Origin: Nocardia exalbida NBRC 100660
GTDB taxonomy: Bacteria > Actinomycetota > Actinomycetes > Mycobacteriales > Mycobacteriaceae
Assembly: GCF_000308575.1 (NCBI RefSeq)
Contig: NZ_BAFZ01000002.1
Coordinates: 62,001 to 126,000 of the forward strand
Length of the DNA: 64,000 bases
Direction of reading: 5' to 3'
A program made the position numbers and the translations under genes. The notes under the pieces were generated by a model. That model ran no database searches. It had not been told where the DNA came from and saw only the letters and a program-made list of their open reading frames with translations. Each line of letters opens with the position of its first letter. Position 1 is the first letter of the stretch. Shown here one piece after another: positions 8,742-15,509 of the stretch.

Positions 8742-9043
8742 GGAACCAGTGTGTACGTGAGTGTGTCGGATTTGCCAAGCCTGCGGCGCGCGTGTTTGTG
8801 CGGTGTTTGCGTGGGTGGACTTCTTCGTGGCGTGTTCCTCGCCGGGCTGAGCCGAACGCCGACTTTCCCGATTCCGCGCTGACCTGGGCGGAGTAGCCGA
8901 TCAAATCGGCGGGAATTCGATGCATACGGTTCGACGGCGGGATTTCCGCGCGGTGCGGAAGGTCCGGCTCGAGTTGCCCGGAGATCGCGGAGGGGATGGG
9001 GCGGTGTCCGGCGAGTTCGGATGGGGGAGTAAGTATTTACTTC
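8742..9043. other. Divergent intergenic region between lysX and the S4 gene
   Basis: About 300 bp without a supportable gene. It should hold the promoters of lysX (leftward) and of the S4-domain gene (rightward). The part near 8820-8850 (CTTCGTGGCGTGTTCCTCGC) weakly resembles the repeat element found at 9811, perhaps as a decayed copy. At 9028-9041 the palindrome AGTAA-GTAT-TTACT ends 2 nt before the S4 start codon. Confidence 0.5.
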
Positions 9044-9262
9044 ATGTCGGAACCAGTCGAAGTGCCGATCGATGACGACGTTATTCGGCTCGGCCAGTTT
9101 CTGAAGCTGGCCAACCTGATCGAATCCGGTTCGGAGGCGAAGACGGTGATCGCCGCCGGATTGGTGCGGGTGAACGACGAGGTGGAACTGCGGCGCGGGC
9201 GGCAACTGCACATCGGCGATGTGGTCGCGATCGCCGGTCACAAGGCGATCGTGTCGGCCTGA
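9044..9262 (+). CDS. Small S4-domain RNA-binding protein
   Basis: A 72-residue protein made up of one S4 domain, similar to the YbcJ/YaaA type of small RNA-binding proteins. The pattern LGQFLKLANLIESGSEAKTVIAAGLVRVNDEVELRRGRQL (quoted only by its parts: LGQFLKLANL, GLVRVNDEV, RRGRQL) covers the alpha-L fold. ATG 9044 is used; GGGGGAG lies about 14 nt upstream, longer than ideal, and a palindrome sits between. In-frame ATG 8996 would add 16 unlikely residues. It probably binds structured RNA; the target is unknown. Confidence 0.8.
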   Translation: MSEPVEVPIDDDVIRLGQFLKLANLIESGSEAKTVIAAGLVRVNDEVELRRGRQLHIGDVVAIAGHKAIVSA

Positions 9263-9312
9263 TCGCGGGTTCGGGCGGCGGCCGGAGCGATCCGTGCGCG
9301 CCGCCGAGCCGC

Positions 9313-9801
9313 TCAGTCCTCGGCGCGCACGACGATGCCGTCGTGGTCGCTGTAGAGCACCTCACCGGGCACGAAGGTGACCCCACCGAACTCGACCGGC
9401 ACGTCGCGCTCGCCGCTACCGGTCTGCGTGCTCTTACGCGGGTTGGTGCCCAGCGCCTTGATGCCGATGTCCAGGGTGCGCAGGATGGCGGAGTCGCGGA
9501 CCGCGCCGTTGACGACGACGCCTGCCCAGCCGTTCTCGACGCCGCGCCCGGCGATGATGTCGCCGACCAGCGCCGTATGCACGCTCGCGCCGCCGTCGAC
9601 CACCAGCACCTTGCCCTCGCCCGGCTCGCCGAGCGTCTGCTTCACCAGCAGATTGTCCTGGAAGCAGCGGATGGTGGTGATGCGTCCGGAGAACGCCGCA
9701 CGCCCGCCGAACTGGATGAACTGCGTATCGCAGCTGCGGATCTCCGGGCCGATCTCGTCGGCCAGGTCGGCGGTGGCGATTACATTCTGCGATTCGGTCA
9801 C
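9313..9801 (-). CDS. rraA: RraA family protein (RNase E regulator / HMG aldolase fold)
   Basis: A 162-residue RraA-like protein. Members either inhibit RNase E or act as 4-hydroxy-4-methyl-2-oxoglutarate aldolases, and the mycobacterial version is at the matching place near gltBD. Seen features are TADLADEIG at the start, FGGRAAFSG, the glycine-rich [16 protein letters not shown], and [11 protein letters not shown] with the conserved Arg-Asp pair used for metal and substrate. GTG 9801 has CAAAAT about 7-12 nt upstream on its strand, so the transcript may be leaderless. A structured repeat begins 12 nt before the start codon. Confidence 0.88.
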   Translation of the reverse strand: MTESQNVIATADLADEIGPEIRSCDTQFIQFGGRAAFSGRITTIRCFQDNLLVKQTLGEPGEGKVLVVDGGASVHTALVGDIIAGRGVENGWAGVVVNGAVRDSAILRTLDIGIKALGTNPRKSTQTGSGERDVPVEFGGVTFVPGEVLYSDHDGIVVRAED

Positions 9802-9810
9802 TGGGTTATT

Positions 9811-9967
9811 TTGCCGCGACTTCGTCGCGGCGTGTTCGCGGCCCCTTCTTGGCTCGCGTTTGCGCGACCGCCGCTTGCTCCTTCGTCGCCTACGCGGCGG
9901 CCGCGCAAACGCGAGCCGGGCCGCGAACGGAGCATGCTCGGTTTCGCTTCGCTCGGAACCGGGGTTG
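9811..9967 (+). repeat. Dispersed modular hairpin repeat, copy 1
   Basis: The parts, read on the plus strand, are a 7-bp hairpin CCGCGACttcGTCGCGG (9814-9830), the link CGTGTTCGCGGCCCCTTC, then TGGCTCGCG, a 67-bp insert bounded by a 16-bp inverted repeat (9851-9866 with 9902-9917), and the core GCTCGGTTTCGCTTCGCTCG (from 9936) followed by GAACCGGG. The same parts recur in inverted orientation at 28895-29035, and a short copy follows at 10087. No protein is encoded. Confidence 0.75.
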
Positions 9968-10086
9968 GGGTGCGCTGGGCGCGTAGGGGCGCGGGCTTCG
10001 GACGTCGTGCACGCGGTTCGTTGTGGTCGGGGGTCGTCCTGATGACCGGTTATCAGTCGCGAACGCGGCGGCCGTGCGAACCGCGC

Positions 10087-10140
10087 CGGGCCGCGAATGG
10101 CGCACGCCCGGTTTCGCTTCGCTCGAGACCGGGAGTTGAG
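10087..10140 (+). repeat. Dispersed repeat, copy 2 (core only)
   Basis: This stretch aligns with 9917-9967 of copy 1: GGGCCGCGAATGG matches GGGCCGCGAACGG, and the core GGTTTCGCTTCGCTCG (10110-10125) is identical. It lacks the covarying hairpin part. It lies in the same gene-free region, 120 bp beyond copy 1. Confidence 0.7.
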
Positions 10141-10428
10141 CTGCTTGGGTGGCGTGGGGCGGAAATCGCACCAGCTGGGGCTCGGCTGTCTCGGGCGCTT
10201 GCTTCTTCAGCATGAGCGCCGTGGTCGCGGCGGGATTCGGTGAGCGCTCGAAGTCGGGGTTCAGGTTCTGGGGCTTGCGGGGTTGCCGTCACAGACGGGT
10301 GCATAAGTCGTGGTGACTGGCCCGGGGGCGGCGGGGGTGACTGTCGATGATCAAGTGGTCAGGGACGCGGGTGGGCGTGCTTCGCTCTCGCGCGTGGTTT
10401 CTGGGCGCGCGAAGGGAGGGGGGCGGAG
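10141..10428. other. Intergenic DNA upstream of the DUF5313 gene end
   Basis: About 290 bp with no gene that I can support. Near 10380-10412 the arms CTTCGC...GCGCG and CGCGCGAAG can form a hairpin that may terminate the leftward DUF5313 gene. The rest shows no coding bias or further repeat. Confidence 0.4.
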
Positions 10429-10794
10429 CTATCGGTGGCGGTAGCGCAGTTCGTACAGTTCGCGGTCGTGGTCGGTGCACTTGCCGTGGTCGACCAGGTC
10501 GGGGCTCAGGCCGTGCTGGATCAAGCGGAAGCGGCGCCAGACGTAGCTGAGCGCGACCGTGAAGACGATCAGCGGGACGATCATCATCACAATCAAGCCG
10601 ATCTTCAGGGGCAGCGGTCCGGGGAACAGCAGCACCAACGCGAAGAACGGGATGATCGGCCCGATGAAACGGACGAGGTAGCGCTCCATGGCCCCGTGGC
10701 CGACGAGGTCGTGGATGACCCACTCGTGCAGCTCCTCGGGGAGCTCTCGGCCCAGGTCGTAGGAGATTCGCTGCCCAAATGTGGGGGTCTTCAT
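10429..10794 (-). CDS. DUF5313 family membrane protein
   Basis: A 121-residue protein with two central membrane helices (IGPIIPFFALVLLFPG and LIVMMIVPLIVFTVALSYV), flanked by an amphipathic start (FGQRISYDLGRELPEELHEWV) and a basic C-terminal tail containing RLIQHGLSPDLVD. This is the DUF5313 pattern, found in mycolic-acid actinobacteria and of unknown function. It is a paralogue of the next gene upstream, sharing FGQRI, LPE, DLVG and HGL(S/D)P(D/A)L. ATG 10794. The two genes lie 50 nt apart on the same strand. Confidence 0.8.
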   Translation of the reverse strand: MKTPTFGQRISYDLGRELPEELHEWVIHDLVGHGAMERYLVRFIGPIIPFFALVLLFPGPLPLKIGLIVMMIVPLIVFTVALSYVWRRFRLIQHGLSPDLVDHGKCTDHDRELYELRYRHR

Positions 10795-10844
10795 GCTTCT
10801 AGGCTATGCCTGTGGTATAAGTCACCGCTAGATGTCGGTGGACC

Positions 10845-11219
10845 TCAGGCGCGCCCGTGCCTGCGCTCGTAGTCGAGGCGGTCGCGCTCATCGCGGCGGC
10901 GGGCGTCGGCATCGGCGAGCGCGGGATCGAGACCGTGCTTGATCAACCGGTGGCGCCGGTAGACGTACAGCAGCGCCACCGTGAAGTAGATCAGCGGGAT
11001 GTACAGCAGTGCCATCATCGCCAGACCCATCCACAGCGGGCCGGGCAGCAACAGGAAAAGCATGAGCACCGGAAGCACGGGCACCAGGAACCGCAGCAGA
11101 TAACGCCGCGTAGCGCCGGGCCCGACCAGATCCTCCCGCACCCATTCGGACATCGATTCCGGCAGCGTGCGGCCGAAGACATAGCCGATCCGCTGTCCGA
11201 ACGAGGGTGTAGCGCTCAC
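10845..11219 (-). CDS. DUF5313 family membrane protein, second copy
   Basis: Paralogue of the gene at 10429. It has the same order of elements: FGQRIGYVFGRTLPESMSEW, two hydrophobic helices, then RLIKHGLDPALAD and a charged tail. I place the start at GTG 11219 because its first residues (VSATPSFG) align with the start of the paralogue (MKTPTFG). An in-frame ATG at 11273 would add 18 arginine- and tryptophan-rich residues and cannot be excluded. Two adjacent copies suggest a local duplication. The function is unknown. Confidence 0.75.
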   Translation of the reverse strand: MSATPSFGQRIGYVFGRTLPESMSEWVREDLVGPGATRRYLLRFLVPVLPVLMLFLLLPGPLWMGLAMMALLYIPLIYFTVALLYVYRRHRLIKHGLDPALADADARRRDERDRLDYERRHGRA

Positions 11220-11398
11220 ACCTACAGCATCCCCACCCCGCCACCACCGGCGCAACCGAGCCGTGAGCGACATGGCATCCCGAGGCGCTCGGCGAGGGCC
11301 ATGGGTCTCGATCGACCGCGACCATCCGGTCTGGAGGCCGCCCTCCGGACAAACACGGTGATGCGCCGCAAGCGCGGCGAATCGAACAACAGATCAGA

Positions 11399-11854
11399 TC
11401 AGACCGAGTCCGCGTGGAACGCGGCGATCTGGGTGACCAAGTTGTGGGTCGTGTGCTGCACGGCGATCTTGACGAACGGCTCGATGGTCTTGCCGAGGGC
11501 TCGCCCCGCCAGGCCGCCGGGCACCCGGTAGTCCACGATCGCGTCGACGGTGCACAAGCCATCGCCCTTGTCGTGGAACAGGAACGTGGACTCGACGTCG
11601 AAACCCTTGATCGACTTGACGCCGATCGCGAAGCCCTTCTCCCAGCGGACCACTCGGATCCGCGACTTCAGCGAGGCGGGCCCCAGCTTCATGTGCCCGT
11701 CGAACGTGGCGCCGACACCTTCGGTCTGCTCCCCGACCGGGGTGAAGGACTGGATGCCGTACAGGAATCGCGACAGGTTCCGATAGTCGTTCACATAGGC
11801 GAACGCGGACTCCGCCGAGGCCGAGCAATCCTCGACGATCTTCACTTCGGTCAT
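11399..11854 (-). CDS. SRPBCC family (START-like) protein
   Basis: A 151-residue single-domain protein of the SRPBCC superfamily, which forms a hydrophobic-ligand-binding helix-grip fold. The pattern is typical: VKIVEDCSASAESAFAYV, DYRNLSRFLYGIQSF, a run of beta strands (GHMKLGPASLKSRI, VVRWEKGFAIGV, DYRVPGG) and a long C-terminal helix. Family members bind lipids, polyketides or other hydrophobic compounds; no ligand can be named. ATG 11854. The gene stands alone between the DUF5313 pair and the copper operon. Confidence 0.82.
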   Translation of the reverse strand: MTEVKIVEDCSASAESAFAYVNDYRNLSRFLYGIQSFTPVGEQTEGVGATFDGHMKLGPASLKSRIRVVRWEKGFAIGVKSIKGFDVESTFLFHDKGDGLCTVDAIVDYRVPGGLAGRALGKTIEPFVKIAVQHTTHNLVTQIAAFHADSV

Positions 11855-11955
11855 GCGCAGACCATAACGGGTGCGGTCGGACGTAGTCCGTCCTCAGCCC
11901 GCGCATGGCCGGAGCGAAGGCGGAGGTGCGCACAACCGCGCCCCCGCGATACGGC

Positions 11956-12918
11956 TCAGGCTGTCACCGCCAGGGTCGCGGCGAGCCCGAAGGCCAGCGC
12001 CATCACGACCACTTCGGCTACCGCGCGGCGCAGCGAGTCCTTCGCGTCCATCCGGTGATCCGCAGCCTTCGGCACCCAACTGCGCCGCCACCACCAGCCG
12101 AGGGCGAGCAAAACGAGCAGCACCACGGTCTTGGCGAGCAGGATCCGGCCGTAACCGGTACTGACGAACGGGGTTACCCCTCCGACCCGGATCAGTCCGT
12201 TGAGTAGTCCCGTCACCGCCACGACCGCCACCAGGGGCAGCGCCACCGCCGAGTACTTCGGCAGCACGACCGCCCACTCACCGCGGGTGCGCACGACCAG
12301 CGCCAGCGCGATCAGCAACCCGAACCAGGCGCCCGCCGCCAGGGCGTGCACCGCCGCGAGCACGGAGCCGAACGCCTGCTGCGACATGTGCCCGGTGATC
12401 GGCCGCAATGCCAGCGCGACCGCCGCGAACACCAGGACGAGGTCGGCGGAGGCGGACCCGGGCCGCCGGAAGGCCAGCGCCGAGCCACCGGCCACCGTCG
12501 CGACGCCGATCAGGATCGCGATCCCGATCTGCCCACCGCTGACGTCGACCAGATAGGTGCCGAACTCCCCGGCGCCGAGTTCGCGCACCGGAACGCCGAC
12601 CACGTCGGCGGCCTCGAAGACCAGCACGGCGAACTCGGCTGCCGCCCAGATCCCGGCGAGCACCGCCAGTAGCCGCCAGGGTGTGACCAAGCGCGGCGCG
12701 ACCCTGGGCAGCGCGGCCAAGCCGAGCGCGGTCGCCCCGACGCCATCGGCCACCACTCGAACGACGGCCTCCCCTGGCAACGGGACCGGCCGGATCAGAA
12801 CCCAGGCGAGCGCGACGCCCAGGAGCCCGGCCGGGATGGTCAGCAGCAGTACGGGCCAGGGCATTCGGCCGGGAGCGCGCCGAGCGCCACCCCGGCCGCC
12901 GATCCTCACGTCGTTCAC
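11956..12918 (-). CDS. copD: CopD family copper import membrane protein
   Basis: A 320-residue integral membrane protein with about eight to nine helices, last gene of a copper operon. Helices with conserved polar residues (HMSQQAFGSVLAAVHALAAGAWFG) match the CopD/YcnJ domain, which is thought to move copper across the cytoplasmic membrane with CopC. The start is GTG 12918: its GTGA overlaps the copC stop, so translation is probably coupled. A longer frame to 13005 would run antisense-like, arginine-rich residues and was rejected. Confidence 0.87.
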   Translation of the reverse strand: MNDVRIGGRGGARRAPGRMPWPVLLLTIPAGLLGVALAWVLIRPVPLPGEAVVRVVADGVGATALGLAALPRVAPRLVTPWRLLAVLAGIWAAAEFAVLVFEAADVVGVPVRELGAGEFGTYLVDVSGGQIGIAILIGVATVAGGSALAFRRPGSASADLVLVFAAVALALRPITGHMSQQAFGSVLAAVHALAAGAWFGLLIALALVVRTRGEWAVVLPKYSAVALPLVAVVAVTGLLNGLIRVGGVTPFVSTGYGRILLAKTVVLLVLLALGWWWRRSWVPKAADHRMDAKDSLRRAVAEVVVMALAFGLAATLAVTA

Positions 12919-13445
12919 CGCTTGGAGTCGCGGTTCCTGCCGCCGAACAACGCGAACGCGAGCCCGCCGCCGAACAAGACGACCGCGCCGACGATGAACA
13001 CCCACAGCGGGATACCGTCCGAGCCGTCCTTGGCTTTCGCATGGGGTTTCGGTCCCGGCGTGCCGTTGCCGGGCTTGCCGAGCGTGAAGTGCCGCTTGCC
13101 GCTGACCGGGTGTCCGTCGGCCGAGGTCACCCGGTAGGCGATGGTGTACTCGCCGACCGGTCCCAGCTCGCCCACGGCCACGCTGACCGTCTTGCCGTCG
13201 ACAACCGGATCACCCTTCGACCACAAATTGCCGTCCGGCCCGACGACGGTGAGCGACGGGAAGCTGGGCTGCAGTTCCTCGTTGAACGTGACGCTCGCGC
13301 GCTCCGGGCCCGCGTCGACGGTCGCGTTGTCCTCCGGGACGCTTCCCGTCGCCGCGGAGTGCGCGGCGGCGACTCCCGTTGCGGCGATACCGAATCCGAG
13401 CAGGAAGAGTCCCGCCACCATGGCGGCGAGGAGACGGCGGGTCAT
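12915..13445 (-). CDS. copC: CopC-domain periplasmic copper-binding protein
   Basis: A 176-residue exported protein: signal peptide (MTRRLLAAM, hydrophobic core, ending GVAAAHS), a beta-sandwich CopC domain, then a C-terminal anchor helix (LWVFIVGAVVLFGGGLAFAL) and a basic tail. The mature protein would begin at or near AH, giving the N-terminal histidine that ligates Cu(II) in CopC; DGHPVSGKRHF supplies further histidines. The start ATG 13445 overlaps the upstream stop (ATGA), and its stop overlaps copD (GTGA). It delivers or buffers copper outside the membrane for CopD. Confidence 0.9.
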   Translation of the reverse strand: MTRRLLAAMVAGLFLLGFGIAATGVAAAHSAATGSVPEDNATVDAGPERASVTFNEELQPSFPSLTVVGPDGNLWSKGDPVVDGKTVSVAVGELGPVGEYTIAYRVTSADGHPVSGKRHFTLGKPGNGTPGPKPHAKAKDGSDGIPLWVFIVGAVVLFGGGLAFALFGGRNRDSKR

Positions 13446-14101
13446 GCGCGCCGCCCGCGGATCACGTTGCCGAGGCCGAGCGCGACACCGAGTAGACCGA
13501 GCGCGAGACCGATCCCGCCGAGCCAGCGGGCCGTCTCGTCGTCGTGGTCGTCGTCGTCCGCTTCGGCTTCGCTGCTCACCTTGTGCCCGTCCGGCGCGTG
13601 GGATCTGCCCGCGGTCAGGGTTACCGAGGGAGCCGGATGTTCGGGTTCGTCGCCGTCCTTGCCGACCGGCTGATCCCAGCTGACCACCTTGCCGTCGGAA
13701 TATGTCTGCTCGGCGGGGAAGCTGACCGAATCCAGCGCGGGCAGCGGGCCGACGGAGACCGCGAAACGCTGGAACTGACCGGGCGGAATGCCCGGCGCGC
13801 CAGGGTCGGCGGTCCAGGTGATCGCGGTGACCTCCTTCTTGTCGTTGCGTTCGACCTTGGCCGACCATCCGGGAATCGATTCGGTCCGAGCCGATTTCAG
13901 GTTGGGCAGGGTGACGGTGAGCGCCGTGGTGCTCGCGGTGTCCGATTCGGTGGGCACCCGGAAGGTGGCGACGGTGTATCCGCCTTGTGTAGCGCCGGGA
14001 GCGTCCACCGTGACGTGCGCCGCGGCGGTGCCTCCTGCGCACAGGGCGAGTGCCGTTGTGGTGACCGTCGTCGCGACGGCGCGCGAGATCGAGCTGTGCA
14101 T
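13442..14101 (-). CDS. ycnI: YcnI family (DUF1775) copper-associated protein
   Basis: A 219-residue exported, membrane-anchored protein. After the signal peptide the mature form starts AAAHVTVDAPGA; the first His is the copper ligand known in YcnI. Then comes the DUF1775 beta domain (TVTLPNLKSA, IPGWSAKVER, GQFQRFAVSVGPLP), a His- and Asp-rich linker (EADDDDHDDE) and a C-terminal helix. ATG 14101 has AGAGG 9 nt upstream. It heads the run of overlapping genes ycnI-copC-copD. The acidic histidine linker could add metal binding. Confidence 0.9.
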   Translation of the reverse strand: MHSSISRAVATTVTTTALALCAGGTAAAHVTVDAPGATQGGYTVATFRVPTESDTASTTALTVTLPNLKSARTESIPGWSAKVERNDKKEVTAITWTADPGAPGIPPGQFQRFAVSVGPLPALDSVSFPAEQTYSDGKVVSWDQPVGKDGDEPEHPAPSVTLTAGRSHAPDGHKVSSEAEADDDDHDDETARWLGGIGLALGLLGVALGLGNVIRGRRA

Positions 14102-14139
14102 GCTGAAGCCTCTTGTGTGAAGGGGAAAGGTGTCGGGGA

Positions 14140-14676
14140 TCAGACCGACACCGGCGGCGCGCGCGGACCGAGCGCACCGAGCGCAGCACAGCGATGGGGC
14201 AGGAGACCGGGATCCGACCAGGTCGGTGCACCGGCGATCCGTGCGGGGCGCAGCCGAGCGAATATCGCGCGCAGGGCGGCGGAGGCCGCGGCGTAGAGCC
14301 GCTCGGTGAGCATGATCAATGCCGCGCAGCCGACCGTCGCGGCGGTGTGCGCGAGCAGCATCCATCCGGTTGGAAGCGGGGAAGCCGTTGTGGCCGAGCC
14401 GGTCCCGGGGTGGTCGTGACCGAGCAGAACCGACAGCGCGGCGTGGCTCAGCAGCTGGCCGGCGCCCAGCAACGCGGCCAGGACGGAGGGGCGCGTGCAC
14501 GCCCGCACGGCTCCCGCGGCCGAGCCGGCCACGGCTGCGATCAGCAACAGCAACGTCAGCTCGGTAGAGCCCGGCGCACCGCCACCCGCCGCCCCGTGCG
14601 CCGCCACGGCGAGCACGCCCACCAGCACGCCGACCAGGCCACCACGCAGGTGGCCGGTGATCGGGTGCGGGGGCAT
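14140..14676 (-). CDS. Copper-operon membrane protein, unnamed
   Basis: A 178-residue protein with about four hydrophobic helices (GGLVGVLVGVLAVAAHG, LTLLLLIAAVAGSAAG, VLAALLGAGQLLSHAALSVLLGHDH, MLLAHTAATVGCAALIM). Histidines sit within or next to several helices (LLSHAA, LGHDHPG, LLAHTAA), as in metal-handling membrane proteins, but this is inference. It lies 38 nt upstream of ycnI on the same strand and 14 nt after the DUF6474 gene. No family is recognised with confidence. Confidence 0.7.
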   Translation of the reverse strand: MPPHPITGHLRGGLVGVLVGVLAVAAHGAAGGGAPGSTELTLLLLIAAVAGSAAGAVRACTRPSVLAALLGAGQLLSHAALSVLLGHDHPGTGSATTASPLPTGWMLLAHTAATVGCAALIMLTERLYAAASAALRAIFARLRPARIAGAPTWSDPGLLPHRCAALGALGPRAPPVSV

Positions 14677-14690
14677 CGAGAGAGGGAGGG

Positions 14691-15335
14691 TCAGCGCACG
14701 CCGAGCCGGGCCAGGATGTCGGACTCGATCCCGGACAGCTCGTGCGAGATCGACGTGTGCACCGAACGGCGGCGGTTGGCGGGCATCTGGTCGGCGGTGT
14801 GCACGGCGGCCGTCAGGCTGCCGAGGCGATCCTTGGTGGCGGCGACGAACTTCTGCGTCTCGCCTTTGTCCTTGCCGTTCTGCGCGCCGATCTTCAGCAG
14901 CGCCGCTTCGGCATTCGTGATGCGCGCCTGCAGCTTGGCGCCGTGTCCGGTGAAGTCGCCGAGCTGGTCGACCCCGACGCCGAGTTGCTGGGCGCGGCGG
15001 GTGTCGAGCTGCCCGCGCAGGAAGGTCGCGCCACGGTAGGCGAGCGGAGCGAGCACCGGGATGAGCACACGCGCCACGCCGAGGTACTTCTTCACCTGGC
15101 CGGCGCTGAACGGATCGCGCTCGGCCTTGGCGGCCGCCTTCAGCGCGGCTTTCTCCTCCGCCTGGAACGCCGCGATCTGCGCCTTGGCGACCTTGCGCTG
15201 GGTGCGGGCCTCGGCGCGGCGCGCTTTGCGGTCGTTCTTCGCGGCGAGCCTGGCCTCGATCGCGGCCTTGTGCTTGAGGGCTTTCGCCTCGGCCCTGCGG
15301 CTCGGCCGCCGCTTGCGCTTCGTGAACAACCCCAT
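14691..15335 (-). CDS. DUF6474 family protein (Rv3850-like)
   Basis: A 214-residue soluble or membrane-associated protein of unknown function. It starts MGLFTKRKRRPSRRAEAK and continues as a long, very basic helix full of Lys, Arg and Ala (residues 1-85), followed by FSAGQVKKYLGVARVLIPVLAP and a C-terminal helical part ending SHELSGIESDILARLGVR. ATG 15335 has GGAGGG 6 nt upstream, which decides the start over in-frame ATGs to 15419. From memory, it corresponds to mycobacterial Rv3850 in this order. It may share a transcript with the copper genes, only 14 nt downstream. Confidence 0.8.
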   Translation of the reverse strand: MGLFTKRKRRPSRRAEAKALKHKAAIEARLAAKNDRKARRAEARTQRKVAKAQIAAFQAEEKAALKAAAKAERDPFSAGQVKKYLGVARVLIPVLAPLAYRGATFLRGQLDTRRAQQLGVGVDQLGDFTGHGAKLQARITNAEAALLKIGAQNGKDKGETQKFVAATKDRLGSLTAAVHTADQMPANRRRSVHTSISHELSGIESDILARLGVR

Positions 15336-15509
15336 CGAAGGCCCTCCGTCATGCTGGTTCGCCATGGCAGTACGACGCCGGGGAAGCCCGTCCGCCCATG
15401 TCACACGCTTTGCCGCCACCCTATCGGGTCCGCAGCGTCCGCTGCGAGGGTAGTGCGGCCCAGGCGCTGGAATTCAACACTGTCGGGGGTAGGGACCATA
15501 CTGCTTAGC

